Shown in pieces: positions 34,684 to 44,992 of a DNA stretch of 64,000 nt (the first letter of the stretch is position 1; each line of letters begins with the position of its first letter). The position numbers and the translations under genes were made by a program. This DNA comes from Cypionkella sp. GTDB taxonomy: Bacteria; Pseudomonadota; Alphaproteobacteria; Rhodobacterales; Rhodobacteraceae. Below the pieces are notes generated by a model that was given only the letters and a program-made list of their open reading frames with translations, did no database searches and was not told the DNA's origin. The DNA is taken from the NCBI RefSeq assembly GCF_030652235.1, contig NZ_JAUSBA010000003.1, positions 53,522 through 117,521 on the forward strand, in the 5' to 3' direction.

Positions 34684-36552
34684 ATGCGGAATACGACACC
34701 CAAGGTGACCCCGGCCAAGGTAGCTGCGGCTCAGGTAACCCCGGCAGCAGATAATGACGGCCATGCAGGCGGCTGGGCGACGATGAAGCGGGTTGGCCCC
34801 TATCTTTGGCCGAAGGGCGAGGCTTGGGTGAAACGCCGCGTTGTGGCGTCGTTGTCGTTTCTGCTGCTGGCCAAGCTGGTGTCGATCACCATGCCGTTTA
34901 TGTACAAACAGGCGGTGGATGCGTTGGTCGGCAACGACCCAACTGCAGCCACGATGCTGGGCTTTGGTGCGGTGGGCCTGACGGTGGCTTACGGTCTGGC
35001 GCGGTTCGGTTCGGTCGCCTTTGGCGAGGTGCGCGACTGGGTGTTTGTGCGCGTGGGTCAGCGCGCCTTGCGCAAGCTGGCGTTGGAGACCTTCACCCAT
35101 ATTCACCGCCTGTCGATGCGCTATCACATCACCCGCAAAACCGGCGGGCTTTCCCGCGTGATCGAGCGCGGTGTGAAGGGCGTTGATTTCCTGTTGCGCT
35201 TCATGCTGCTGTCGATCGGGCCGCTGATTTTGGAACTGTCGTTGGTTTCGATCATCTTCGCGGTGTATTTCGGCTGGGCCTATGCTTTGGTCGTGGTGGT
35301 GACGATTGCGATTTATGTCACCTACACCTTCAAAGTCACCGAATGGCGGGTGCAAATCCGCCGCCAGATGAATGATCAGGATACCGATGCCAACCAGAAG
35401 GCGATTGACAGCCTGCTGAACTTTGAAACTGTCAAGTATTTCAACGCCGAAGCCCGCGAAGCCGCGCGCTATGATGGCGCGATGGCGGCTTACGAGGGCT
35501 TTGCGGTGCGCACGGGGCAAAGTCTGTCGGTCCTGAACATGGGGCAAAGTTTCATCATCACCACCGGGCTTATTCTGGTGATGGTGATGTCGGCATATGG
35601 TGTCGAGGCTGGGCAGTTTACGGTTGGCGATTTCGTGATGGTCAACGCCTACATGCTGCAGATCACCATGCCTTTGGGCTTTCTTGGCACGGTCTACCGC
35701 GAAATCCGCCAAGCGCTCGTCGATATGGCCGCGATGTTTCATCTGTTGGAACAGCCCGAGGAAGTCACCGACAAGCCCGGCGCTGCGGCTTTGCGGGTGA
35801 CGGGGGGCGAGGTCACGTTTGAAGATGTGCAGTTTTCGTATGATCCGTCGCGGCCCATTCTGAAGGGCATCAGTTTCACGCTGAAACCGGGGCAGCGCTA
35901 TGCGTTGGTCGGGCCTTCTGGGTCGGGTAAATCCACCATCGGGCGGCTGTTGTTCCGGTTTTACGATGTGACCGGGGGCAGTATCCGCATTGACGGGCAG
36001 GATTTGCGCAATGTGACGCAGACCAGCTTGCACGGGCTGATCGGCGTGGTGCCGCAAGACACAGTATTGTTCAACGACACCGTGCACTACAACATCGCTT
36101 ATGGGCGCGCAGGGGCGACCGAGGCCGAGATTGTGGCAGCGGCGAAGGCGGCGAAGATCCATGATTTCATCATCTCGCTGCCCGATGGTTATGCGACGAC
36201 AGTGGGTGAACGTGGCTTGAAACTGTCAGGTGGTGAGAAGCAGCGCGTCGGCATTGCGCGGACGTTGTTGAAAAACCCGCCGATTTTGGTGCTGGATGAG
36301 GCGACTTCAGCCTTGGACACTCAGACCGAGCAGAGCATTCAAGAGTCTTTGCGCGAAATGGGGCAGGGCCGTTCGGTCATTACCATTGCCCACCGCTTGT
36401 CAACGATTGCCGATGCCGATTGTATTCTGGTGCTGGAGGATGGCGTGGTGACCGAACGCGGCACGCATGACGAATTGCTCGCGCGCGATGGCAAATACGC
36501 GGCAATGTGGGCGCGGCAATCGGCGGATGAAGAAGCGGCAGAAGCCGCCTAA
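34684..36552 (+). CDS. Atm1-type ABC exporter (permease-ATPase fusion)
   Basis: A half-transporter of about 622 residues with six membrane helices in residues about 55-330 and a C-terminal ATPase: Walker A GPSGSGKST at about residue 410, signature LSGGEKQRVGIAR at about 513, Walker B ILVLDEATSALD. Sequence features such as RVIERGVKGVDFLLRF and QKAIDSLLNFETVKYFNAEA are characteristic of the Atm1/HMT1 group, which exports glutathione-linked or Fe-S-related compounds and helps heavy-metal tolerance. I chose ATG 34684 because GAAGGA lies eight bases before; ATG 34669 and TTG 34657 are also in frame. The short palindrome GAAGCC/GGCTTC spans its stop codon. Confidence 0.92.
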   Translation: MRNTTPKVTPAKVAAAQVTPAADNDGHAGGWATMKRVGPYLWPKGEAWVKRRVVASLSFLLLAKLVSITMPFMYKQAVDALVGNDPTAATMLGFGAVGLTVAYGLARFGSVAFGEVRDWVFVRVGQRALRKLALETFTHIHRLSMRYHITRKTGGLSRVIERGVKGVDFLLRFMLLSIGPLILELSLVSIIFAVYFGWAYALVVVVTIAIYVTYTFKVTEWRVQIRRQMNDQDTDANQKAIDSLLNFETVKYFNAEAREAARYDGAMAAYEGFAVRTGQSLSVLNMGQSFIITTGLILVMVMSAYGVEAGQFTVGDFVMVNAYMLQITMPLGFLGTVYREIRQALVDMAAMFHLLEQPEEVTDKPGAAALRVTGGEVTFEDVQFSYDPSRPILKGISFTLKPGQRYALVGPSGSGKSTIGRLLFRFYDVTGGSIRIDGQDLRNVTQTSLHGLIGVVPQDTVLFNDTVHYNIAYGRAGATEAEIVAAAKAAKIHDFIISLPDGYATTVGERGLKLSGGEKQRVGIARTLLKNPPILVLDEATSALDTQTEQSIQESLREMGQGRSVITIAHRLSTIADADCILVLEDGVVTERGTHDELLARDGKYAAMWARQSADEEAAEAA

Positions 36553-36583
36553 GGCTTCGCTGTACTGATCTGGGTGTTCGGGG

Positions 36584-36950
36584 CAGGCCGATGTCGCCTT
36601 GCTGTTTTGCGCAGGCCACACGGTTGAGATTGCCGGGGTGACTCGTGTTTTACCCGTGGATGCACAGGCGGGGTCTGCGCGGGCGGCGGTGGGTAGTGCT
36701 TTGCCGCTGTCGGAAGTGCAGGCGGCTTTGGCCTCGGTTGCCCGCATTGGGATTGTGCTGCTGGACACCTGCCGCACAGATCCTTGGGGTGGCGGCGGCG
36801 CAGGGCAGGAGCGTTCGGCTGCGGCTCTGGAGGATGCCGTGCATGCCCCCGCCCCGGTCTGGGCCGGCTCGGACGCGCCGATGGGGTGTTGTTTGCGTTT
36901 TCGACCGCTCCGGGTGCGGTGGCGGGCGGGCGGGCTAGACCGGGCTGATC
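36584..36950 (+). pseudogene. metacaspase-like (peptidase C14) remnant
   Basis: The frame ADVALLFCAGHTVEIAG, TRVLPVDAQAG, IGIVLLDTCRTDPWGGGG keeps both halves of the caspase-type catalytic dyad: His in AGH and Cys in DTCR (usually AGHG and DACR). A frameshift at about 36885 is needed to reach DGVLFAFSTAPGAVA, the next conserved strand. After that the sequence ends against the RTX gene. The start of the caspase fold and any C-terminal domain are missing. Most of the 423-base gap between the Atm1-type gene and the RTX gene is therefore a dead caspase-family gene. Confidence 0.65.
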
Positions 36951-36975
36951 GAGACGCCACTGGCCACACCTTCAG

Positions 36976-38655
36976 TCAGCCTTCGCGCACCAGCACGACC
37001 TCGCCCAAGCCGAGCGGCTGGCTGCCCATCACATTGGCGACCACCACGCCATCGAGGCTGATCACCGAAAAGCCTGCGGATTGGGCGATAGTGACCACGG
37101 GGGGAATTTCAACATGATTTGCGTCGAAATGCGGTGTGTAGTGCAGTTCCAACTGATCGGTCTGGAAGGTGTAATCGGTGATCGTGGCGGCGGCGGTGCC
37201 ATCGGCCCATTGATGTTCAATCTCAAAACGATCCGCGCCAGCACCGCCCGTGGCGGTATCGCCGTGGCCGATGATCAGGGTGTCATTGCCATCGCCACCT
37301 GACAGCGTATCTGCGCCGTCAATCGCGGTCAGGCTGGCCTCGGCGGAATCGGTGTCGGAATAGCCAGACAACATATCATCGCCGCCGCCGCCCAGCAGGC
37401 TGTCGGCCCCGGCACCGCCCGCCATCAGATCATTGCCAGAATCGCCCGCCATCCGGTCGGCGCCATCGCCACCGTGCAGCGTATCCAAACCATCGCCGCC
37501 GCGCAGGGTATCAGCCCCCAAACCGCCGTCGATGCTGTCCTCGCCCGCGTGGCCCAGCACCGAATCATTGCCGTCGCCCATCGCGGCGTGATCGTTGCCC
37601 GCGCCAAGATCGGCGTAATCTGAGCCCGACGAGCCGGTCAGATGATCGCCGCCGCCCTCCAGATGCCAAGCGGTGGGATCGCTGCCACCTGCAAGGCTGT
37701 CGTCGCCCGCGGTGCCCTGCACATCGTCGCTGTATTGCCCGGCTGCAAATTGCGGATCGCTGGCAGCATCGGGCACCAGCACGATATCATTCAGGCTGAA
37801 ATTATCGACGCCGTCCAGTTGTGCCACAATCGCGCCGTCCATCCTGATCTCGGTGCTGCCATCCGGGGTATGGGTCAGCGTCATCACCGGCGGCACTTCG
37901 ACCGAGCTGTCAGGCGAATAATGCGGCGTGTAGGTGATGTGCACAGCGTCCTGCGCCGCGTTGTAATCGGTGATATGGGCAATCGCGCTGCCATCGTTCC
38001 AGCGGGTGTCAAGATCGAAGGTGTCGTTGCCAGCACCGCCTTGGCCGATGTCGCCATGACCCAGCACCAGCAGATCATTGCCATCGCCGCCCGTCAGTTG
38101 ATCGCTGCCCTCGGCCCCGGTCATGCCGCCCGCACCCGCAGCGCCCGTCACAAAGCCCGACAACGTGTCATCCCCCGCGCCACCGTTCACAATATCGCTG
38201 CCCGCGCCGCCCCAAACCTGGTCATTGCCATCGCCGCCCGCAAGGCCATCATCGCCAAGATTGCCTTGCACATGATCAGCGCCCGCGCCGCCAAACAGCG
38301 AATCCGCGCCAACGCCCCCCTCAAGGCTATCATTGCCCACGCCGCCAAGGCCGATGTCACTGCCCGCGCCCATTTCGGCATGATCATCACCGTCGCCCAA
38401 ATTGGCGTAGTCATTGCCCGAAGACGCCGTCAGATCATCATTGCCGCCCTGCAAAAACCACGCCTGATTGTCGGCATCCGAAGTGACGGTGTCATTGCCC
38501 GCGGTGCCATCATGCACATGGGCATAGTTTTGCGGGTTATACAGCGGATCACCATTCGCAGTGTCGTCTGAGGTGTCATCAGAGCCGCCGATGCCGACGT
38601 TCAGGCCCAAAGCGCCTAAAAACAGGAAGATATTGGCAAGGATCGCAGGTTCCAT
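36976..38655 (-). CDS. two-module RTX calcium-binding-repeat protein
   Basis: The 559-residue protein starts MEPAILANIFLFLGALGLNV, a hydrophobic N-terminus. Two homologous modules follow, at about residues 50-295 and 310-555. Each has a run of RTX nonapeptides (GGxGxDxLxGG types, for example GGAGADSLLGGGGDDMLSGY). A non-repeat beta segment then carries a matching pattern: GNDTFDLDTRWNDGSAIAHI against GADRFEIEHQWADGTAAATI, then ITDY, YTPH and PPVMTL against PPVVTI. It is acidic and Gly/Asp-rich, consistent with Ca2+-dependent folding outside the cell. There is no catalytic domain and no recognised secretion apparatus nearby. An adhesin or surface role is only inferred. Confidence 0.82.
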   Translation of the reverse strand: MEPAILANIFLFLGALGLNVGIGGSDDTSDDTANGDPLYNPQNYAHVHDGTAGNDTVTSDADNQAWFLQGGNDDLTASSGNDYANLGDGDDHAEMGAGSDIGLGGVGNDSLEGGVGADSLFGGAGADHVQGNLGDDGLAGGDGNDQVWGGAGSDIVNGGAGDDTLSGFVTGAAGAGGMTGAEGSDQLTGGDGNDLLVLGHGDIGQGGAGNDTFDLDTRWNDGSAIAHITDYNAAQDAVHITYTPHYSPDSSVEVPPVMTLTHTPDGSTEIRMDGAIVAQLDGVDNFSLNDIVLVPDAASDPQFAAGQYSDDVQGTAGDDSLAGGSDPTAWHLEGGGDHLTGSSGSDYADLGAGNDHAAMGDGNDSVLGHAGEDSIDGGLGADTLRGGDGLDTLHGGDGADRMAGDSGNDLMAGGAGADSLLGGGGDDMLSGYSDTDSAEASLTAIDGADTLSGGDGNDTLIIGHGDTATGGAGADRFEIEHQWADGTAAATITDYTFQTDQLELHYTPHFDANHVEIPPVVTIAQSAGFSVISLDGVVVANVMGSQPLGLGEVVLVREG

Positions 38656-38925
38656 CGGGCAACTCGGACAATAGGGGCGGGTTTGCGAAACATTTCATGC
38701 AAATATGGTAACAATTCGTCCCAATCGCGGCGGTTTGTCAACTCTGCGCGCAGATGTGATCTTTTGGCAGCCGCTGCGCAGGCTCGGTCCTTAGACATGC
38801 GCCGTCGCAGGGCTTGGCAAGTTGCGGGCTTTGCCTGTAAGACAGGGGTCAAGTGACCCTGCGCGCGGGCGTGGGGTGCATATCAAGAACCAAGGCCATG
38901 ACTTTGGTGCGAAAGAGAGGCCAGC

Positions 38926-39609
38926 GTGAGCAACCCAGACAGCTTTATCAGCGAGGTGACCGAAGAGGTCCGCCGTGACAGGCTTTATGCGATGTTCCGC
39001 AAATATGGCTGGATTGGCGTGGTGATTGTGCTCGGCGTGGTCGGTGGGGCGGCTTACACCGAATGGACCAAGGCGCGCGACTCGGCACGGGCGCAAAGCT
39101 TTGGCGATGCGATGCTGGATGCGGTGGATCTCGGCGCACCCGAAGACCGCGCGCAGGCGATGGCGGCAATCCCGGCGGATGGCGGGCAGATTGCGCTGAA
39201 AGATCTGCTGTTGGCGACCGATGCGGGCAGCGATAAAGCAGCCGCACTGGCAGCACTGGATAAGTTGGCGGCCGATCAAAGCCAACCGCAGGTCTACCGT
39301 GACCTCGCGGTGTTGCGCCGGGTGATGCTGGCGGGCAAGGATCAACCGATTGCCGATCGCCGTGCAGCGCTTGAGTCGATTGCCGTGCCGGGGCGGGCGT
39401 TTCGCACCTTGGCGGCGGAACAACTGGCCTATCTGTTGATTGAAGACGGCAAAAAAGACGACGCGATTGCGGCGCTTGCCGCGCTGATGCAGGATCAGGA
39501 TGCACCGGGTGGTTTGCGGCAGCGGGCGGGTCAGATGATCACCGCTTTGGGCGGCACGCCGCCTGAGGCAAAGCCCGCCGCCGACACCGCGGCTGTGGAT
39601 GCGGGCTAA
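38926..39609 (+). CDS. YfgM-like TPR membrane protein
   Basis: The 227-residue protein begins at GTG 38926 with MSNPDSFISEVTEEVRRDRL, then one membrane helix (YGWIGVVIVLGVVGGAAYTE, about residues 26-45) and a periplasmic helical-repeat domain. This matches the YfgM/tetratricopeptide group, an ancillary subunit of the SecYEG translocon that works with periplasmic chaperones. It lies directly upstream of the BamB-like gene and Der, the same order as yfgM-bamB-der in E. coli, which supports the call. The 270-base gap upstream (38656-38925) shows no gene. The Pro/Ala-rich tail is ordinary. Confidence 0.87.
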   Translation: MSNPDSFISEVTEEVRRDRLYAMFRKYGWIGVVIVLGVVGGAAYTEWTKARDSARAQSFGDAMLDAVDLGAPEDRAQAMAAIPADGGQIALKDLLLATDAGSDKAAALAALDKLAADQSQPQVYRDLAVLRRVMLAGKDQPIADRRAALESIAVPGRAFRTLAAEQLAYLLIEDGKKDDAIAALAALMQDQDAPGGLRQRAGQMITALGGTPPEAKPAADTAAVDAG

Positions 39610-39654
39610 ACCGCCTTTGGGCGCAGTTGAAGAAATCTGGGAGTGTTTCGCGTG

Positions 39655-41001
39655 ATGACCAGCGGCAAGATCGGGATGGCGGGGCTGATGCTGTGCATGG
39701 GGCTGGCTGGATGCGAAAAAGACGTCATCCTTGAGGGAGAGCGTTTTCCGGTGCGCGCGCCGCTTGAAGAGTCAGTCGCGATTGAGGGGCAACCCGCGCC
39801 CGTCGCCACCTCGCTGCAGCCCGCCAATACTGCGGTGCCAATCGCGCTTCCGGGCGCATCTGCCAATGCCGAATGGAGCCATCGCGGCGGCAACGCCCGG
39901 CACGCCTCAAGCAATGGTGCTTTGTCGGCCAATCCACAGCGGGTGTTCAGCGTCAACATCGGCGCAGGCGACAGCAAGCGGTCGCGGATTGCGGCCTCGC
40001 CCGTGGTCTCGGGCGGGCGGGTGTTCACCATGGACGCCACTGCACGGGTGACGGCTGTGTCAACGGGTGGTGCGGCGCTGTGGACGGCGAATATAGCGCC
40101 CGAGTCCGGCGATGCCAGCAACGTGACGGGTGGCGGTTTGGCCGCCAGTGGCAACCGGGTTTACGCGACCTCGGGCTATGGCGAGTTGGTGGCCATGGAT
40201 GCCAGCACCGGCGGCATTGCGTGGCGGCAACGTTTTGGCAGCCCGATCACCGGGGCGCCAACGGTTGTTGGCAATGTGGTTTACGCGATGGGCCGCGATG
40301 GCTCGGCCCTTGCGGTGTCCGCCGATAGCGGCAAACAGCTGTGGCAACAGGCGGGTGCGCCAAACTCAAGCGGTATGATCGGTACGGCCTCGGTTGGGGT
40401 CGGCGACAATGAAGTGGTGCTGCCGTTTGCCAGCGGGCAAATCTCGGCGGTGCAGACTGCGACAGGTGATCCGATCTGGAACGCCGGGGTGTCGGGGCAA
40501 CGGTTGGGCCGCAGCTATGGCGGTATGGGCGATGTGACAGGCGATCCGGTGATTGTCGGCAACACGGTCTATCTTGGCACCGCAGCCGGGCGCACCGTGG
40601 CGATTGACATGACCACCGGCGGGCGGATTTGGACCGCCAATGAAGGAGCTTTGAACCCGCCTTTGGTGGTCGGTGGCTCGGTGTTTGTCGTCAACGACGA
40701 GGCGCGTCTGGTGCGGCTGGATGCTGCGACTGGAGAGGTGATCTGGTCGGTGGAAATGCCGTATTTCGTCAAGGACAAGCCGAAGAAACGCCAAGCGATC
40801 TATGCGCATTATGGCCCGGTTCTGGCGGGGGGCCGCATCGTGGTCGCCTCGTCCGATGGCAACCTGCGCGGCTTTGATCCAACCAATGGCAACCTCGTCT
40901 ACAGCGTGGAAATTCCGGGCGGTGCGGCCTCGGCCCCGGCTTTGGCTGCGGGTTTGCTGTTCGTGGTCGGCGGCAACGGCCAACTTCACGCTTTCCGTTA
41001 G
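39655..41001 (+). CDS. bamB: BamB-like outer-membrane assembly lipoprotein
   Basis: A beta-propeller lipoprotein of the BAM complex, which inserts proteins into the outer membrane. The start MTSGKIGMAGLMLCMGLAGC places the lipobox LAGC so that Cys20 would be lipidated. The remaining roughly 430 residues hold repeated PQQ-like blades (GGAALWTANIAPESG, GGIAWRQRFGSPITGAPTVV, TTGGRIWTANEGALNPPLVV, SVEMPYFVKDKPKKRQAIYA). I preferred ATG 39655 over GTG 39643, because the GGGAG at 39639-39643 would overlap the latter. It follows YfgM and precedes Der, as in other proteobacteria. Confidence 0.92.
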   Translation: MTSGKIGMAGLMLCMGLAGCEKDVILEGERFPVRAPLEESVAIEGQPAPVATSLQPANTAVPIALPGASANAEWSHRGGNARHASSNGALSANPQRVFSVNIGAGDSKRSRIAASPVVSGGRVFTMDATARVTAVSTGGAALWTANIAPESGDASNVTGGGLAASGNRVYATSGYGELVAMDASTGGIAWRQRFGSPITGAPTVVGNVVYAMGRDGSALAVSADSGKQLWQQAGAPNSSGMIGTASVGVGDNEVVLPFASGQISAVQTATGDPIWNAGVSGQRLGRSYGGMGDVTGDPVIVGNTVYLGTAAGRTVAIDMTTGGRIWTANEGALNPPLVVGGSVFVVNDEARLVRLDAATGEVIWSVEMPYFVKDKPKKRQAIYAHYGPVLAGGRIVVASSDGNLRGFDPTNGNLVYSVEIPGGAASAPALAAGLLFVVGGNGQLHAFR

Positions 41002-41049
41002 GGCTATCCCCGTGTATGGGGGCAGCTTAGTTATACCCGGACGCCTGAA

Positions 41050-42519
41050 ATGAGCTTTATCCTTGCCATCGTTGGCCGCCCCAATGTGGGCAAATCGACC
41101 CTGTTCAACCGCTTGGTTGGCCGCAAACTGGCGTTGGTCGATGACCAACCCGGCGTGACCCGCGACTTGCGCGAGGGCGATGCCAAGCTGTTAGATCTGC
41201 GCTTTACCGTGATCGACACGGCTGGCTTGGAAGAAATCACCGACGACAGCTTGCAAGGCCGGATGCGGCGCTTGACCGAGCGCGCGGTCGATATGGCCGA
41301 TGTCAGCTTGTTCGTGATTGATGGCCGCATGGGCGTGACGCCTTCGGATGAAATTTTCGCCGACATCCTGCGCAAAAAGGGCGCGCGGGTGATCTTGGCT
41401 GTGAACAAGGCCGAAGGTAGCGCAGGCGATGCAGGCGCGATTGAGGGCTGGAGCCTTGGTCTGGGCGAGCCGTTGCGAATTTCTGCCGAACATGGCGAGG
41501 GCATGGACGATCTCTATCGTATGCTGCTGCCGCTGCAGGGCGAATTTGCCGAGCGTGAGGCCGAGAATACCCCCGACACCGAAGTCGATGTGTCCGAGGA
41601 AGAGGCTGAACTTGAAGAAGATGTCGAAGCCTTCCGCCCGACCGCCAAGAAGCCATTGCAAATCGCAGTGATCGGTCGTCCGAATGCCGGAAAATCGACG
41701 CTGATCAATAAAATTCTTGGCTATGACCGCCTGCTGACCGGACCCGAGCCGGGCATCACCCGCGACGCGATCTCGGTCAAAGCCGAGTGGCTGGGGACGC
41801 CGATCAAGATTTTTGACACCGCGGGCATGCGCAAACGCGCGCGGATCAACGAGAAACTGGAAAAGCTGTCGGTGTCGGATGGTATCCGTGCGGTGCGCTT
41901 TGCCGAGGTCGTTGTGGTGCTGCTGGATGTGGACATTCCGTTTGAAGTGCAAGACTTGCGCATCGCGGATTTCGCCGAAACCGAAGGCCGTGCGGTGGTG
42001 ATCGCGGTGAACAAATGGGATCTTGAGGACGAAAAGCAAGAAAAGCTGGCCGAACTCAAAGAAATGTTTGAACGTTTGCTGCCGCAGCTGCGTGGTGCTC
42101 CGATGATCACCGTCTCGGGTAAAACCGGGCGGGGCTTGGACCGTCTGCATGACGCTATTCTGGCCGCGCATGCGGTGTGGAACAAACGTATTCCGACCAA
42201 CCGTCTGAACACGTGGCTGGGGGCGATGGTCGAATCGCATCCGCCACCGGCGCCGCAAGGCCGCCGCATCAAGCTGCGCTATATGACGCAGGTCAAGCAG
42301 CGCCCGCCGGGCTTTATCGTGATGTGCAGCCATCCAGATGATCTGGCCGACAGCTATCGCCGCTATTTGGTCAACGGCCTGCGTGAGCATTTTGCAATGC
42401 CAGGCACGCCGATCCGGATCACCTTCCGCTCACAAGCCGATAAAAACCCGTTCCGCAATCCGAAGTTCCACACCCCAAGCCGGTTGCGGAAACACAAGGA
42501 AAAGAACACCGGGCAGTAG
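41050..42519 (+). CDS. der: ribosome biogenesis GTPase Der
   Basis: Der (EngA) is an essential GTPase for 50S subunit assembly. The 489-residue protein has its typical double G domain: first P-loop GRPNVGKST (residues 9-17) with DTAGLEE and NKAE, an acidic linker ([13 protein letters not shown]), then a second P-loop GRPNAGKST (about 210-218) with [11 protein letters not shown] and NKWD. A C-terminal KH-like domain ends in [17 protein letters not shown]. The ATG is 48 bases after bamB. A terminator follows, so it closes the yfgM-bamB-der unit. Confidence 0.97.
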   Translation: MSFILAIVGRPNVGKSTLFNRLVGRKLALVDDQPGVTRDLREGDAKLLDLRFTVIDTAGLEEITDDSLQGRMRRLTERAVDMADVSLFVIDGRMGVTPSDEIFADILRKKGARVILAVNKAEGSAGDAGAIEGWSLGLGEPLRISAEHGEGMDDLYRMLLPLQGEFAEREAENTPDTEVDVSEEEAELEEDVEAFRPTAKKPLQIAVIGRPNAGKSTLINKILGYDRLLTGPEPGITRDAISVKAEWLGTPIKIFDTAGMRKRARINEKLEKLSVSDGIRAVRFAEVVVVLLDVDIPFEVQDLRIADFAETEGRAVVIAVNKWDLEDEKQEKLAELKEMFERLLPQLRGAPMITVSGKTGRGLDRLHDAILAAHAVWNKRIPTNRLNTWLGAMVESHPPPAPQGRRIKLRYMTQVKQRPPGFIVMCSHPDDLADSYRRYLVNGLREHFAMPGTPIRITFRSQADKNPFRNPKFHTPSRLRKHKEKNTGQ

Positions 42520-42539
42520 GCTTTGTTCAACGATCAAAG

Positions 42540-42576
42540 AAGCCGCTGGTCGATCCAACGATCGGCGGCTTTTCTT
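42540..42576 (+). terminator. intrinsic terminator after der
   Basis: AGCCGC (42541-42546) and CGATC (42551-42555) pair with GATCG (42560-42564) and GCGGCT (42565-42570) around the loop CAAC, leaving a small bulge, and TTTTCTT follows. It starts 21 bases after the der stop. Confidence 0.85.
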
Positions 42577-42671
42577 GCATTTGCTGATCTAATCACTAGA
42601 TATAGCGCAAAAAGCGCCAAGAATGTTCTGGTGACACAAGTAATTCCCCGCGGGGAAGGATCTTCACTGCG

Positions 42672-43388
42672 TCATCTAACCGTTGGCCGACGCAGTTGCG
42701 CAAGTGTAACCAGCGCCATCACCACCGCTCCGGCAAGGGCTGCATAGGCGACAGTTGGGTTTGTACCCCAGCTTTTCACCACAATGCCGACAATTGCCCA
42801 AACAATCGTTGCACCGTAAATCGGTAGGTCCGGGCCCTTGATCTGCATGGCAATGGCGATGATCAGCACGATCCCCAACATTGTCAGCGCCGCTGTGGTG
42901 TCGGGCAAAATGCCATAGCCCGCCAAGATCACGCCAGTTGATACGGCCGATGCCGCCGTCAGCCAGCCCGCGTAAATTGCCAAAGGGGCGGACAAAAACC
43001 AAGGGTCTTGCGCGGGGTCGGCAATCACATAGGCGTAGACCGCCAAAGCCGCCATCGCGATGATCGCCACAGCCGCGGGGATCGGTGCGGCGACCGCGAT
43101 CGCCAGCCAGACCGTGCCTAACAGGACCGAAAGCGTCAGCGGCACTGCGGGTTTGACGAACGCCGGATCACCCCGGCGTTTGATCAGGCCGTAAGCGGCA
43201 TGCGCGATCAACCACAGATAAATCAACCCCCAGATCGCAAACGCGTAGCCCGCAGGCTGCACGCTTGGATTGGCAATCTGAACCGGAAATGTCCCGGGAT
43301 CGTAGCCCCGAAACGGTGGCGTGAAAGCGGGCGCTGCCGCAAAAGCAAGCGTGGCGAGCAGCAGGGCGGGTTGGATGATGCGTTTCAT
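42672..43388 (-). CDS. TspO/MBR-related membrane protein
   Basis: The 238-residue protein has about seven hydrophobic helices and starts MKRIIQPALLLATLAFAAAP. The segment PAGYAFAIWGLIYLWLIAHA resembles the tryptophan-rich first-loop motif of TspO/MBR proteins (translocator/tetrapyrrole sensors), but the protein is longer than the usual 150-170 residues, so it belongs to the extended related group. The biochemical role is unknown. It stands alone between the der terminator and serS, on the same strand as serS and 30 bases downstream of its stop. Confidence 0.75.
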   Translation of the reverse strand: MKRIIQPALLLATLAFAAAPAFTPPFRGYDPGTFPVQIANPSVQPAGYAFAIWGLIYLWLIAHAAYGLIKRRGDPAFVKPAVPLTLSVLLGTVWLAIAVAAPIPAAVAIIAMAALAVYAYVIADPAQDPWFLSAPLAIYAGWLTAASAVSTGVILAGYGILPDTTAALTMLGIVLIIAIAMQIKGPDLPIYGATIVWAIVGIVVKSWGTNPTVAYAALAGAVVMALVTLAQLRRPTVR

Positions 43389-43418
43389 AGATTGATTACG
43401 CCTGAGAATGGTTCTGGT

Positions 43419-44708
43419 TCATTCTAAAACGCCCGCCGCGGAAATTCTCGTCTTGCCGCGCAGGTAAGGGTGCAGCGCGCTTGGCAAATCAACCGAGCCA
43501 TCGGCTTGCTGGCCATTCTCCAGCACCGCGATCAGGCAGCGGCCAACCGCAAGGCCGGAACCGTTCAGCGTGGCCACAAACTCCGGCTTGCCACCGGGCA
43601 CTTTGAAGCGGGCGTTCATCCGGCGGGCTTGGAACTGACCGCAGGTCGAAACCGAGCTGATTTCGCGGTACTTGTTTTGGCCGGGCAGCCAAGCCTCAAG
43701 GTCATGGGTTTTCTGCGCGCCAAAGCCCATGTCTCCGGTGCACAGCACGATGGTGCGGTAGGGGATTTCCAGTTTCTCAAGGATGGCTTGGGCGCAGTTG
43801 GTCATCCGTTCATGTTCCGCCAAAGCGGTGTCGGGGGTGCAGATCGTCACCATCTCGACCTTCTCGAACTGATGCTGGCGCAGCATTCCGCTGGTATCCT
43901 TGCCCGCAGAGCCCGCTTCCGAGCGGAAGCATTGGGTATGCGCGGTCATGCGGATCGGCAGGGCGGATTCGTCGAGGGTGTCACCCGCCACAGTGTTGGT
44001 CAGGGTGACTTCCGAGGTCGGGATCAGCCACCAGCCGTTGGTGGTCTGGTAGCTGTCTTCGGCGAATTTCGGCAGTTGGTTGGTGCCATACATCGCGTCT
44101 TCTTTGACCAGCACCGGGGTCCAGGTTTCCTGAAGCCCGTGTTCTTCGATATGGGTATCCAGCATGAACTGCGACAGGGCGCGGTGGACACGGATCACGG
44201 CGCCTTTCAGCACCACAAACCGCGCACCGGAAAGTTTTGCGGCGGTTTCAAAATCCATGCCGGGTTTGACGCCGGGGATGTCAAAATGCTCAACCGGGGT
44301 GAAGTCGAAATCGCGCGGGTGGCCCCAGCGGCGGATCTCGACGTTGCCGGACTCGTCGGCACCGTCGGGAACTTCGGCGAGGGGCAGGTTGGGGATCGCC
44401 ATCAGAAGATCACGCAACTCGCGGTCAAATTGATCGGCTTCGGCGGCGAGGGCAGCGACTTCGGATTTCTTCTCGGCGACAAGGCTGCGCAGGCGGTTGA
44501 ATTCGGCCTCATCGCCGCGACCTTTCGCAGCACCTGCCTCTTTCGAGGCAGCGTTTTGGGTGGCTTGCGCGGTTTCGGAGGCAAGGATCTTGCTGCGCCG
44601 GGCCTCATCCAATTTCAGGATCGTGGCGGAGATACCCGATAGGCCACGGCGGTCCAATGCAGCCTCAAAAGCGGCGGGGTTCTCGCGGATGGCGCGGATA
44701 TCGTGCAT
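43419..44708 (-). CDS. serS: seryl-tRNA synthetase
   Basis: SerS charges tRNA-Ser and tRNA-Sec. The 429-residue class II synthetase starts [23 protein letters not shown] 44708 is chosen over an open extension to 44723 because this is the conserved first residue. The N-terminal coiled-coil arm (about 30-100) is followed by the catalytic core: TSEVTLTN, motif 2 [20 protein letters not shown], and motif 3 [18 protein letters not shown]. The length is normal. Confidence 0.97.
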   Translation of the reverse strand: MHDIRAIRENPAAFEAALDRRGLSGISATILKLDEARRSKILASETAQATQNAASKEAGAAKGRGDEAEFNRLRSLVAEKKSEVAALAAEADQFDRELRDLLMAIPNLPLAEVPDGADESGNVEIRRWGHPRDFDFTPVEHFDIPGVKPGMDFETAAKLSGARFVVLKGAVIRVHRALSQFMLDTHIEEHGLQETWTPVLVKEDAMYGTNQLPKFAEDSYQTTNGWWLIPTSEVTLTNTVAGDTLDESALPIRMTAHTQCFRSEAGSAGKDTSGMLRQHQFEKVEMVTICTPDTALAEHERMTNCAQAILEKLEIPYRTIVLCTGDMGFGAQKTHDLEAWLPGQNKYREISSVSTCGQFQARRMNARFKVPGGKPEFVATLNGSGLAVGRCLIAVLENGQQADGSVDLPSALHPYLRGKTRISAAGVLE

Positions 44709-44992
44709 GGCAAGCCTCATCAAATCTGGATGGGCAGGTTATGCCCGATTTGGCCGCGAAGGGGAAGGGTGGGTTGTCCTCGCGTGGACAGGCGGTGGCT
44801 TGATGCAATTTCAATTGCTTGCGCGGGGTGGTTGAGGTTCTATTCTTCTATCTGACCCCGGCCAAGCACATTGCCCTTGCTTTAGGCTGCGGCCCTTTAG
44901 CTTCACTTCGTGAACGCAGAGTTGCCGAAGCTTGGGCTAGGCGCAACGGCCGGATTCGGCTAAGGCCGAAGCAGAGATGTGGAGTATATAGT

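Noticed and set aside
36976..38655. Glycine/aspartate repeat DNA as a CRISPR or satellite array
   Set aside because: The periodicity is the 27-base codon pattern of RTX nonapeptides with varied sequence, not identical repeats with spacers.
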